From: Meconema thalassinum
Taxonomy: Eukaryota; Arthropoda; Insecta; Orthoptera; Tettigoniidae
Length of the DNA: 64,000 nucleotides
NCBI GenBank assembly: GCA_946902985.2
Contig: OX336397.1
Coordinates: 152,699,890 to 152,763,889 of the forward strand
Direction: 5' to 3'
The notes beneath the pieces are model-generated. The model saw only the letters and a list, made by a program, of their open reading frames with translations, was not told the origin of the DNA and ran no database searches. This document shows positions 36,001-49,200 of this stretch, one piece after another. Each line of letters opens with the position of its first letter. The stretch's first letter is position 1. Made by a program: the position numbers and the translations under genes.

Positions 36001-39000
36001 CTGCGCCCCCTATATGACAGCCCTAGGGCCACCCCTGGGTAACGGGGTTAATAAGGGGTGGACATACATTATGGTGTTTGAAGCTATTTTCTGCGCTCCC
36101 TATATGGCAGCCCTAGGGCCACCCCTGGGTAACGGGGTTAATAAGGGGTGGACATACATTATGGTGTTTGAAGCTATTTTCTGCGCCCCCTATATGACAG
36201 CCCTAGGGCCACCCCTGGGTAACGGGGTTAATAAGGGGTGGACATACATTATGGTGTTTGAAGCTATTTTCTGCGCCCCCTATATGACAGACCTAGGGCC
36301 ACCCCTGGGTAACGGGGTTAATAAGGGTTGGACATACATTATGGTGTTTGAAGCTATTTTCTGCGCTCCCTATATGACAGCCCTAGGGCCACCCCTGGGT
36401 AACGGGGTTAATAAGGGGTGGACATACATTATGGTGTTTGAAGTTATTTTCTGCGCCCCCTATATGACAGCCCTAGGGCCACCCCTGGGTAACGGGGTTA
36501 ATAAGGGGTGGACATACATTATGGTGTTTGAAGCTATTTTCTGCGCTCCCTATATGACAGCCCTAGGGCCACCCCTGGGTAACGGGGTTAATAAGGGGTG
36601 GACATACATTATGGTGTTTGAAGCTATTTTCTGCGCCCCCTATATGACAGCCCTAGGGCCACCCCTGGGTAACGGGGTTAATAAGGGGTGGACATACATT
36701 ATGGTGTTTGAAGCTATTTTCTGCGCCCCTATATGACAGCCCTAGGGCCACCCCAGCGTAACGGGGTTAATAAGGGGTGGACATACCTTATGGTGTTTGA
36801 AGCTATTTTCTGCGCCCCCTATATGACAGCCCCAGGGCCACCCCAGGGTAACGGGGTTAATAAGGGGTGGACATACCTTATGGTGTTTGAAGCTATTTTC
36901 TGCGCCCCCTATATGACAGCCCCAGGGCCACCCCAGGGTAACGGGGTTAATAAGGGGAGGACATACCTTATGGTGTTTGAAGCTATTTTCTGCGCTCCCT
37001 ATATGACAGCCCTAGGGCCACCCCTGGGTAACGGGGTTAATAAGGGGTGGACATACATTATGGTGTTTGAAGCAATTTTTTGCGCCCCCTATATGACAGC
37101 CCTAGGGCCACCCCTGGGTAACGGGGTTAATAAGGGGTGGACATACATTATGGTGTTTGAAGCTATTTTCTGCGCTCCCTATATGACAGCCCTAGGGCCA
37201 CCCCTGGGTAACGGGGTTAATAAGGGGAGGACATACATTACTGTGTTTGAAGCTATTTTCTGCGCTCCCTATATGACAGCCCTAGGGCCACCCCTGTGTA
37301 ACGCGGATAATAAGGGTTGGACATAAATTATGGTGTTTGAAGCTATTTTCTGCGCTCCCTATATGACAGCCCTAGGGCCACCCCTGGGTAACGGGGTTAA
37401 TAAGGGGTGGACATACATTATGGTGTTTGAAGCTATTTTCTGCGCTCCCTATATGACAGCCCTAGGGCCACCCCTGGGTAACGGGGTTAATAAGGGGTGG
37501 ACATACATTATGGTGTTTGAAGCTATTTTCTGCGCCCCCTATATGACAGCCCTAGGGCCACCCCTGGGTAACGGGGTTAATAAGGGGAGGACATACATTA
37601 TGGTGTTTGAAGCTATTTTCTGCGCTCCCTATATGACAGCCCTAGGGCCACCCCTGAGTAACGGGGTTAATAAGGGGTGGACATACATTATGGAGTTTGA
37701 AGCCATTTTCTGCGCCCCCCATATGACAGCCCTAGGGCCACCCCTGGGTAACGGGGTTAATAAGGGGTGGACATACATTATGGTGTTTGAAGCTATTTTC
37801 TGCGCTCCCTATATGACAGCCCCAGGGCCACCCCAGGGTAACGGGGTTAATAAGGGGAGGACATACATTATGGTGTTTGAAGCTATTTTCTGCGCTCCCT
37901 ATATGACAGCCCTAGGGCCACCCCTGGGTAACGGGGTTAATAAGGGGAGGACATACATTATATTGTTTGAAGCTATTTTCTGCGCTCCCTATATGACAGC
38001 CCTAGGGCCGCCCCTGGGTAACGGGGTTAATAAGGGGTGGACATACATTATGTGGTGTTTGAAGCTATTTTCTGCGCTACCTATATGACAGCCCTAGGGC
38101 CACCCCTGGGTAACGGGGTTAATAAGGGGTGGACATACATTATGGTGTTTGAAGCTATTTTCTGCGCTCCCTATATGACAGCCCTAGGGCCACCCCTGGG
38201 TAACGGGGTTAATAAGGGGAGGACATACATTATGGTGTTTGAAGCTATTTTCTGCGCTCCCTATATGACAGCCCTAAGGCCACCCCTGGGTAACGGGGTT
38301 AATAAGGGGTGAAAATACATTATGGTGTTTGAAGCTATTTTCTGCGGTCCCTATATGACAGCCCTAGGGCCACCCCAGGGTAATGGGGTTAATAAGGGGT
38401 GGACATACATTATGGTGTTTGAAGCTATTTTCTGCGCTCCCTATATGACAGCCCTAGGGCCACCCCTGGGTAACGGGGTAAATAAGGGGAGGACATACAT
38501 TATGGTGTTTGAAGCTATTTTCTGCGCTCCCTATATGACAGCCCTAGGGCCACCCCTGGGTAACGGGGTTAATAAGGGGTGGACATACATTATGGTGTTT
38601 GAAGCTATTTTCTGCGCTCCCTATATGACAGCCCTAGGGCCACCCCTGGGTAACGGGGTTAATAAGGGGTGGACATACATTATAGTGTTTGAAGCTATTT
38701 TCTGCGCTCCCTATATGACAGCCCTAGGACCACCCCTGGGTAACGGGGTTAATAAGGGGTGGACATACATTATGGTGTTTGAAGCTATTTTCTGCGCTCC
38801 CTATATGACAGCCCTAGGGCCACCCCTGGGTAACGGGGTTAATAAGGGGAGGACATACATTATGGTGTTTGAAGCTATTTTCTGCGCCCCCTATATGACA
38901 GCCCTAGGGCCGCCCCTGGGTAACGGGGTTAATAAGGGGTGGACATACATTATGGTGTTTGAAGCTATTTTCTGCGCTCCCTGTATGACAGCCCTAGGGC

Positions 39001-40400
39001 CACCCCTGAGTAACGGGGTTAATAAGGGGAGGACATACTTTATGGTGTTTGAAGCTATTTTCTGCGCTCCCTATATGACAGCCCCAGGGCCACCCCAGGG
39101 TGACGGGGTTAATAAGGGGTGGACATACATTATGGTGTTTGAAGCTATTTTCTGCGCTCCCTATATGACAGCCCTAGGGCCACCCCTGAGTAACGGGGTT
39201 AATAAGGGGTGGACATACATTATGGTGTTTGAAGCTATTTTCTGCGCTCCCTATATGACAGCCCTAGGGCCACCCCTGGGTAACGGGGTTAATAAGGGGT
39301 GGACATACATTATGGTGTTTGAAGCTATTTTCTGCGCTCCCTATATGACAGCCCTAGGGCCACCCCTGGGTAACGGGGTTAATAAGGGGTGGACATACAT
39401 TATGGTGTTTGAAGCTATTTTCTGCGCTCCCTATATGACAGCCCTAGGGCCGCCCCTGGGTAACGGGGTTAATAAGGGGTGGACATACATTATGGTGTTT
39501 GAAGCTATTTTCTGCGCTCCCTATATGACAGCCCTAGGGCCACCCCTGGGTAACGGGGTTAATAAGGGGTGGACATACATTATGGTGTTTGAAGCTATTT
39601 TCTGCGCCCCCTATATGACAGCCCTAGGGCCGCCCCTGGGTAACGGGGTTAATAAGGGGTGGACATACATTATGGTGTTTGAAGCTATTTTCTGCGCTCC
39701 CTATATGACAGCCCTAGGGCCACCCCTGGGTAACGGGGTTAATAAGGGGTGGACATACATAATGCTGTTTGAAGCTATTCTCTGCGCTCCCTATATGACA
39801 GCCCTAGGGCCACCCCTGGGTAACGGGGTTAATAAGGGGTGGACATACATTATGCTGTTTGAAGCAATTCTCTGCGCTCCCTATATGACAGCCCTAGGGC
39901 CACCCCTGGGTAACGGGGTTAATAAGGGGTGGACATACATTATGCTGTTTGAAGCTATTCTCTGCGCTCCCTATATGACAGCCCTAGGGCCACCCCTGGG
40001 TAATGGGGTTAATAAGGGGTGGACATACATTAAGCTGTTTGAAGCTATTCTCTGCGCTCCCTATATGACAGCCCTAGGGCCACCCCTGGGTAACGGAGTT
40101 AATAAGGGGAGGACCTACATTATGGTGTTTGAAGCTATTTTCTGCGCCCCCTATATGACAGCCCTAGGGCCACCCCTGGGTAACGGGGTTAATAAGGGGT
40201 GGACATACATTATGGTGTTTGAAGCTATTTTCTGCGCTCTCTATATGACAGCCCTAGGGCCACCCCTGGGTAACGGGTTTAATAAGGGGTGGACATACAT
40301 TATGGTGTTTGAAGCTATTTTCTGCGCTCCCTATATGACAGCCCTAGGGCCACCCCTGGGTAACGGGGTTAATAAGGGGTGGACATACATTATGGTGTTT
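36000..40400 (+). repeat. Higher-order unit of about 49 monomers (4.4 kb) between two gaaactt marks
   Basis: The gaaactt insertions at 35989 and 40401 are 4,412 bp apart. Inside are, in order, the gcgcccctatatg deletion at 36719, three tacctta monomers, ggacataaat at 37319, a ccccccatatg monomer near 37710, tatattg near 37970, tgcggtccc at 38342, tactttatgg near 39037, and a run of tatgctg monomers near 39770-40040. This is the fullest form of the block order seen in the F and G duplications. At 38051 the sequence reads tatgtggtg, a 2-bp insertion, exactly where one gaagtt monomer present in the related copy near 42560 is missing. Confidence 0.85.
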
Positions 40401-41129
40401 GAAACTTATTTTCTGCGCCCCCTATATGACAGCCCTAGGGCCACCCCTGGGTAACGGGGTTAATAAGGGTGGACATACATTATGGTGTTTGAAGCTATTT
40501 TCTGCGCCCCCTATATGACAGCCCTAGGGCCACCCCTGGGTAACGGGGTTAATAAGGGGTGGACATACATTATGGTGTTTGAAGCTATTTTCTGCGCTCC
40601 CTATATGACAGCCCTAGGGCCACCCCTGGGTAACGGGGTTAATAAGGGGTGGACATACATTATGGCGTTTGAAGTTATTTTCTGCGCCCCCTATATGACA
40701 GCCCTAGGGCCACCCCTGGGTAACGGGGTTAATAAGGGGTGGACATACATTATGGTGTTTGAAGCTATTTTCTGCGCTCCCTATATGACAGCCCTAGGGC
40801 CACCCCTGGGTAACGGGGTTAATAAGGGGAGGACATACATTATGGTGTTTGAAGCTATTTTCTGCGCTCCCTATATGACAGCCCTAGGGCCACCCCAGGG
40901 TAACGGGGTTAATAAGGGGTGGACATACATTATGGTGTTTGAAGCTATTTTCTGCGCCCCGTATATGACAGCCCTAGGGCCGCCCCTGGGTAACGGGGTT
41001 AATAAGGGGTGGACATACATTATGGTGTTTGAAGCTATTTTCTGCGCTCCCTATATGACAGCCCTAGGGCCACCCCTGGGTAACGGGGTTAATAAGGGGT
41101 GGACATACATTATGGTGTTTGAAGCTATT

Positions 41130-44100
41130 TTCTGCGCCCCTATATGACAGCCCTAGGGCCACCCCAGGGTAACGGGGTTAATAAGGGGTGGACATACCTT
41201 ATGGTGTTTGAAGCTATTTTCTGCGCCCCCTATATGACAGCCCCAGGGCCACCCCAGGGTAACGGGGTTAATAAGGGGTGGACATGCCTTATGGTGTTTG
41301 AAGCTATTTTCTGCGCCCCCTATATGACAGCCCCAGGGCCACCCCAGGGTAACGGGGTTAATAAGGGGAGGACATACCTTATGGTGTTTGAAGCTATTTT
41401 CTGCGCTCCCTATATGACAGCCCTAGGGCCACCCCTGGGTAACGGGGTTAATAAGGGGTGGACATACATTATGGTGTTTGAAGCTATTTTTTGCGCCCCC
41501 TATATGACAGCCCTAGGGCCACCCCTGGGTAACGGGGTTAATAAGGGGTGGACATACATTATGGTGTTTGAAGCTATTTTCTGCGCTCCCTATATGACAG
41601 CCCTAGGGCCACCCCTGGATAACGGGGTTAATAAGGGGAGGACATACATTACTGTGTTTGAAGCTATTTTCTGCGCTCCCTATATGACAGCCCTAGGGCC
41701 ACCCCTGTGTAACGGGGATAATAAGGGTTGGACATACATTATGGTGTTTGAAGCTATTTTCTGCGCTCCCTATATGACAGCCCTAGGGCCACCCCTGGGT
41801 AACGGGGTTAATAAGGGGTGGACATACATTACTGTGTTTGAAGCTATTTTCTGCGCTCCCTATATGACAGCCCTAGGGCCACCCCTGGGTAACGGGGTTA
41901 ATAAGGGGTGGACATACATTATGGTGTTTGAAGCTATTTTCTGCGCCCCCTATATGACAGCCCTAGGGCCACCCCTGGGTAACGGGGTTAATAAGGGGAG
42001 GACATACATTATGGTGTTTGAAGCCATTTTCTGCGCTCCCTATATGACAGCCCTAGGGCCACCCCTGAGTAACGGGGTTAATAAGGGGTGGACATACATT
42101 ATGGTGTTTGAAGCCATTTTCTGCGCACCCCATATGACAGCCGTAGGGCCACCCCTGGGTAACGGGGTTAATAAGGGGTGGACATACATTATGGTGTTTG
42201 AAGCTATTTTCTGCGCTCCCTATATGACAGCCCCAGGGCCACCCCAGGGTAACGGGGTTAATAAGGGGCGGACATACATTATGGTGTTTGAAGCTATTTT
42301 CTGCGCTCCCTATATGACAGCCCTAGGGCCACCCCTGGGTAACGGGGTTAATAAGGGGAGGACATACATTATATTGTTTGAAGCTATTTTCTGCGCTCCC
42401 TATATGACAGCCCTAGGGCCGCCCCTGGGTAACGGGGTTAATAAGGGGTGGACATAATTATGGTGTTTGAAGCTATTTTCTGCGCTCCCTATATGACAGC
42501 CCTAGGGCCACCCCTGGGTAACGGGGTTAATAAGGGGTGGACATACATTATGGTGTTTGAAGTTATTTTCTGCGCCCCCTATATGACAGCCCTAGGGCCA
42601 CCCCTGGGTAACGGGGTTAATAAGGGGTGGACATACATTATGGTGTTTGAAGCTATTTTCTGCGCTCCCTATATGACAGCCCTAGGGCCACCCCTGGGTA
42701 ACGGGGTTAATAAGGGGAGGACATACATTATGGTGTTTGAAGCTATTTTCTGCGCTCCCTATATGACAGCCCTAGGGCCACCCCTGGGTAACGGGGTTAA
42801 TAAGGGGTGGACATTCATTATGGTGTTTGAAGCTATTTTCTGCGGTCCCTATATGACAGCCCTAGGGCCACCCCAGGGTAACGGGGTTAATAAGGGGTGG
42901 ACATACATTATGGTGTTTGAAGCTATTTTCTGCGCTCCCTATATGACAGCCCTAGGGCCACCCCTGGGTAACGGGGTTAATAAGGGGAGGACATACATTA
43001 TGGTGTTTGAAGCTATTTTCTGCGCTCCCTATATGACAGCCCTAGGGCCACCCCTGGGTAACGGGGTTAATAAGGGGTGGACATACATTATGGTGTTTGA
43101 AGCTATTTTCTGCGCTCCCTATATGACAGCCCTAGGGCCACCCCTGGGTAACGGGGTTAATAAGGGGTGGACATACATTATAGTGTTTGAAGCTATTTTC
43201 TGCGCTCCCTATATGACAGCCCTAGGACCACCCCTGGGTAACGGGGTTAATAAGGGGTGGACATACATTATGGTGTTTGAAGCTATTTTCTGCGCTCCCT
43301 ATATGACAGCCCTAGGGCCACCCCTGAGTAACGGGGTTAATAAGGGGAGGACATACATTATGGTGTTTGAAGCTATTTTCTGCGCCCCCTATATGACAGC
43401 CCTAGGGCCGCCCCTGGGTAACGGGGTTAATAAGGGGTGGACATACATTATGGTGTTTGAAGCTATTTTCTGCGCTCCCTGTATGACAGCCCTAGGGCCA
43501 CCCCTGAGTAACGGGGTTAATAAGGGGAGGACATACATTATGGTGTTTGAAGCTATTTTCTGCGCTCCCTATATGACAGCCCCAGGGCCACCCCAGGGTG
43601 ACGGGGTTAATAAGGGGTGGACATACATTATGGTGTTTGAAGCTATTTTCTGCGCTCCCTATATGACAGCCCTAGGGCCACCCCTGAGTAACGGGGTTAA
43701 TAAGGGGAGGACATACATTATGGTGTTTGAAGCTATTTTCTGCGCTCCCTATATGACAGCCCTAGGGCCACCCCTGGGTAACGGGGTTAATAAGGGTTGG
43801 ACATACATTATGGTGTTTGAAGCTATTTTCTGCGCTCCCTATATGACAGCCCTAGGGCCACCCCTGGGTAACGGGGTTAATAAGGGGTGGACATACATTA
43901 TGGTGTTTGAAGCTATTTTCTGCGCCCCCTATATGACAGCCCTAGGGCCACCCCTGGGTAACGGGGTTAATAAGGGGTGGACATACATTATGGTGTTTGA
44001 AGCTATTTTCTGCGCCCCCTATATGACAGCCCTAGGGCCACCCCTGGGTATCGGGGTTAATAAGGGGTGGACATACATTATGGTGTTTGAAGTTATTTTC

Positions 44101-44560
44101 TGCGCCCCCTATATGACAGCCCTAGGGCCACCCCTGGGTAACGGGGTTAATAAGGGGTGGACATACATTATGGTGTTTGAAGCTATTTTCTGCGCTCCCT
44201 ATATGACAGCCCTAGGGCCACCCCTGGGTAACGGGGTTAATAAGGGGTGGACATACATTATGGTGTTTGAAGCTATTTTCTGCGCCCCCTATATGACAGC
44301 CCTAGGGCCACCCCTGGGTAACGGGGTTAATAAGGGGTGGACATACATTATGGTGTTTGAAGCTATTTTCTGCGCCCCCTATATGACAGCCCTAGGGCCA
44401 CCCCAGGGTAACGGGGTTAATAAGGGGTGGACATACATTATGGTGTTTGAAGCTATTTTCTGCGCTCCCTATATGACAGCCCTAGGGCCACCCCTGGGTA
44501 ACGGGGTTAATAAGGGGTGGACATACATTATATTGTTTGAAGCTATTTTCTGCGCCCCCT
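41130..44560 (+). repeat. Large duplication J, copy J1 (left copy of a 107-monomer spacing)
   Basis: It matches 50759-54190 at offsets of 9,629 then 9,628 bp. Shared marks are the gcgcccctatatg deletion at 41130/50759, tacctta monomers, cctgtgtaacggggat with ggacatac near 41730/51358, the ccccatatg monomer near 42126/51754, the one-base deletion gacataattatgg near 42455/52083, tgcggtccc near 42843/52471, and tatcgggg near 44050/53678. Compared with the 23.5, 25.8, 31.2 and 37.3 kb relatives, both copies read ggacatac rather than the TAA-making ggacataaat, so the two form their own subgroup. Confidence 0.88.
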
Positions 44561-46320
44561 ATATGACAGCCCTAGGGCCACCCCAGGGTAACGGGGTTAA
44601 TAAGGGGTGGACATACATTATGGTGTTTGAAGCTATTTTCTGCGCTCCCTATATGACAGCCCTAGGGCCACCCCTGGGTAACGGGGTTAATAAGGGGTGG
44701 ACAAACATTATGGTGTTTGAAGCTATTTTCTGCGTTCCCTATATGACAGCCCCAGGGCCACCCCTGGGTAACGGGGTTAATAAGGGGAGGACATACATTA
44801 TGGTGTTTGAAGCTATTTTCTGCGCCCGCTATATGACAGCCCCAGGGCCGCCCCTGGGTAACGGGGTTAATAAGGGTTGGACATACATTATAGTGTTTGA
44901 AGCTATTTTCTGCGCTCCCTATATGACAGCCCTAGGGCCACCCCTGGGTAACGGGGTTAATAAGGGTTGGACATACATTATAGTGTTTGAAGCTATTTTC
45001 TGCGCTCCCTATATGACAGCCCTAGGGCCGCCCCTGGGTAACGGGGTTAATAAGGGTTGGACATACATTATAGTGTTTGAAGCTATTTTCTGCGCTCCCT
45101 ATATAACAGCCCTAGGGCCACCCCAGGGTAACGGGGTTAATAAGGGGTGGACATACATTATGGTGTTTGAAGCTATTTTCTGGGCTCCCTATATGACAGC
45201 CCTAGGGCCACCCCTGAGTAACGGGGTTAATAAGGGGTGGACATACATTATGGTGTTTGAAGCTATTTTCTGCGCTCCCTGTATGACAGCCCTAGGGCCA
45301 CCCCTGAGTAACGGGGTTAATAAGGGGTGGACATACATTATGGTGTTTGAAGCTATTTTCTGCGCTCCCTATATGACAGCCCTAGGGCCACCCCAGGGTA
45401 ACGGGGTTAATAAGGGGAGGACATACATTATGGTGTTTGAAGCTATTTTCTGCGCCCCCTATATGACAGCCCTAGGGCCACCCCTGGGTAACGGGGTTAA
45501 TAAGGGGTGGACATACATTATGGTGTTTGAAGCTATTTTCTGCGCTCCCTATATGACAGACCTAGGGCCACCCCAGGGTAACGGGGTTAATAAGGGGAGG
45601 ACATACATTATGGTGTTTGAAGCTATTTTCTGCGCTCCCCATATGACAGCCCTAGGGCCACCCCTGGGTAACGGTGTTAATAAGGGGTGGACATACATTA
45701 TGGTGTTTGAAGCTATTTTCTGCGCTCCCTATATGACAGCCCTAGGGCCACCCCTGAGTAACGGGGTTAATAAGGGGTGGACATACATTATGGTGTTTGA
45801 AGCTATTTTCTGCGCTCCCTATATGACAGCCCTAGGGCCACCCCTGGGTAACGGGGTTAATAAGGGGTGGACATACATTATGGTGTTTGAAGCTATTTTC
45901 TGCGCCCCCTATATGACAGCCCCAGGGCCACCCCAGGGTTACGGTGTTAATAAGGGGTGGACATACATTATGGTGTTTGAAGCTATTTACTGCGCTCCCT
46001 ATATGACAGCCCTAGGGCCACCCCTGGGTAACGGGGTTAATAAGGGGTGGACATACATTATGGTGTTTGAAGCTATTTTCTGCGCCCCCTATATGACAGC
46101 CCTAGGGCCACCCCTGGGTAACGGGGTTAATAAGGGGTGGACATACATTATGGTGTTTGAAGCTATTTTCTGCGCCCCCTATATGACAGCCCTAGGGCCA
46201 CCCCTGGGTATCGGGGTTAATAAGGGGTGGACATACATTATGGTGTTTGAAGCTATTTTCTGCGCTCCCTATATGACAGCCCTAGGGTCGCCCCTGGGTA
46301 ACGGGGTTAATAAGGGGTGG
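43441..46320 (+). repeat. Higher-order repeat C, copy C1 (32 monomers, 2,880 bp)
   Basis: Markers recur exactly 2,880 bp later: tgcgctccctgtatgac at 43471-type and 46351-type positions, tatcgggg at 44049/46929, tgcgcccgct at 44821/47701, tataacagcc near 45103/47983, gacagacctagg near 45556/48436, and gggttacggtg at about 45937/48817. Differences include ccccagg versus agagcc...ccctgg near 44575/47455, tgggctccc near 45181, and a second tatcgggg monomer at 46209 with no partner. It overlaps the right end of J1. Confidence 0.9.
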
Positions 46321-49200
46321 ACATACATTATGGTGTTTGAAGCTATTTTCTGCGCTCCCTGTATGACAGCCCTAGGGCCACCCCTGAGTAACGGGGTTAA
46401 TAAGGGGAGGACATACATTATGGTGTTTGAAGCTATTTTCTGCGCTCCCTATATGACAGCCCCAGGGCCACCCCAGGGTGACGGGGTTAATAAGGGGTGG
46501 ACATACATTATGGTGTTTGAAGCTATTTTCTGCGCTCCCTATATGACAGCCCTAGGGCCACCCCTGAGTAACGGGGTTAATAAGGGGAGGACATACATTA
46601 TGGTGTTTGAAGCTATTTTCTGCGCTCCCTATATGACAGCCCTAGGGCCACCCCTGGGTAACGGGGTTAATAAGGGTTGGACATACATTATGGTGTTTGA
46701 AGCTATTTTCTGCGCTCCCTATATGACAGCCCTAGGGCCACCCCTGGGTAACGGGGTTAATAAGGGGTGGACATACATTATGGTGTTTGAAGCTATTTTC
46801 TGCGCCCCCTATATGACAGCCCTAGGGCCACCCCTGGGTAACGGGGTTAATAAGGGGTGGACATACATTATGGTGTTTGAAGCTATTTTCTGCGCCCCCT
46901 ATATGACAGCCCTAGGGCCACCCCTGGGTATCGGGGTTAATAAGGGGTGGACATACATTATGGTGTTTGAAGTTATTTTCTGCGCCCCCTATATGACAGC
47001 CCTAGGGCCACCCCTGGGTAACGGGGTTAATAAGGGGTGGACATACATTATGGTGTTTGAAGCTATTTTCTGCGCTCCCTATATGACAGCCCTAGGGCCA
47101 CCCCTGGGTAACGGGGTTAATAAGGGGTGGACATACATTATGGTGTTTGAAGCTATTTTCTGCGCCCCCTATATGACAGCCCTAGGGCCACCCCTGGGTA
47201 ACGGGGTTAATAAGGGGTGGACATACATTATGGTGTTTGAAGCTATTTTCTGCGCCCCCTATATGACAGCCCTAGGGCCACCCCAGGGTAACGGGGTTAA
47301 TAAGGGGTGGACATACATTATGGTGTTTGAAGCTATTTTCTGCGCTCCCTATATGACAGCCCTAGGGCCACCCCTGGGTAACGGGGTTAATAAGGGGTGG
47401 ACATACATTATATTGTTTGAAGCTATTTTCTGCGCCCCCTATATGACAGCCCTAGAGCCACCCCTGGGTAACGGGGTTAATAAGGGGAGGACATACATTA
47501 TGGTGTTTGAAGCTATTTTCTGCGCTCCCTATATGACAGCCCTAGGGCCACCCCTGGGTAACGTGGTTAATAAGGGGTGGACATACATTATGGTGTTTGA
47601 AGCTATTTTCTGCGCTCCCTATATGACAGCCCCAGGGCCACCCCTGGGTAACGGGGTTAATAAGGGGAGGACATACATTATGGTGTTTGAAGCTATTTTC
47701 TGCGCCCGCTATATGACAGCCCCAGGGCCGCCCCTGGGTAACGGGGTTAATAAGGGTTGGACATACATTATAGTGTTTGAAGCTATTTTCTGCGCTCCCT
47801 ATATGACAGCCCTAGGGCCACCCCTGGGTAACGGGGTTAATAAGGGTTGGACATACATTATAGTGTTTGAAGCTATTTTCTGCGCTCCCTATATGACAGC
47901 CCTAGGGCCGCCCCTGGGTAACGGGGTTAATAAGGGTTGGACATACATTATAGTGTTTGAAGCTATTTTCTGCGCTCCCTATATAACAGCCCTAGGGCCA
48001 CCCCAGGGTAACGGGGTTAATAAGGGGTGGACATACATTATGGTGTTTGAAGCTATTTTCTGCGCTCCCTATATGACAGCCCTAGGGCCAACCCTGAGTA
48101 ACGGGGTTAATAAGGGGTGGACATACATTATGGTGTTTGAAGCTATTTTCTGCGCTCCCTGTATGACAGCCCTAGGGCCACCCCTGAGTAACGGGGTTAA
48201 TAAGGGGTGGACATACATTATGGTGTTTGAAGCTATTTTCTGCGCTCCCTATATGACAGCCCTAGGGCCACCCCAGGGTAACGGGGTTAATAAGGGGAGG
48301 ACATACATTATGGTGTTTGAAGCTATTTTCTGCGCCCCCTATATGACAGCCCTAGGGCCACCCCTGGGTAACGGGGTTAATAAGGGGTGGACATACATTA
48401 TGGTGTTTGAAGCTATTTTCTGCGCTCCCTATATGACAGACCTAGGGCCACCCCAGGGTAACGGGGTTAATAAGGGGAGGACATACATTATGGTGTTTGA
48501 AGCTATTTTCTGCGCTCCCCATATGACAGCCCTAGGGCCACCCCTGGGTAACGGGGTTAATAAGGGGTGGACATACATTATGGTGTTTGAAGCTATTTTC
48601 TGCGCTCCCTATATGACAGCCCTAGGGCCACCCCTGAGTAACGGGGTTAATAAAGGGTGGACATACATTATGGTGTTTGAAGCTATTTTCTGCGCTCCCT
48701 ATATGACAGCCCTAGGGCCACCCCTGGGTAACGGGGTTAATAAGGGGTGGACATACATTATGGTGTTTGAAGCTATTTTCTGCGCCCCCTATATGACAGC
48801 CCCAGGGCCACCCCAGGGTTACGGTGTTAATAAGGGGTGGACATACATTATGGTGTTTGAAGCTATTTTCTGCGCTCCCTATATGACAGCCCTAGGGCCA
48901 CCCCTGAGTAACGGGGTTAATAAGGGGTGGACATACATTATGGTGTTTGAAGCTATTTTCTGCGCTCCCTATATGACAGCCCTAGGGCCACCCCTGGGTA
49001 ACGGGGTTAATAAGGGGTGGACATACATTATGGTGTTTGAAGCTATTTTCTGCGCTCCCTATATGACAGCCCTAGGGCCACCCCTGGGTAACGGGGTTAA
49101 TAAGGGGTGGACATACATTATGGTGTTTGAAGCTATTTTCTGCGCTCCCTATATGACAGCCCTAGGGCCGCCCCTGGGTAACGGGGTTAATAAGGGGTGG
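46321..49200 (+). repeat. Higher-order repeat C, copy C2 (32 monomers, 2,880 bp)
   Basis: This tandem copy directly follows C1 and carries the same ordered markers. It has private changes such as aacgtggtt near 47563, ccaaccctgag near 48088 and aaagggtgg near 48653. Its 3' half resembles C3 (53.1-55.9 kb) more than C1: after the gggttacggtg monomer, C2 and C3 both have cctgagtaac where C1 has cctgggtaac. From 49200 the sequence runs into ordinary monomers, two tatgctg/attctc monomers (about 49570 and 49660) and a gaaactt mark at 49759. Confidence 0.9.
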
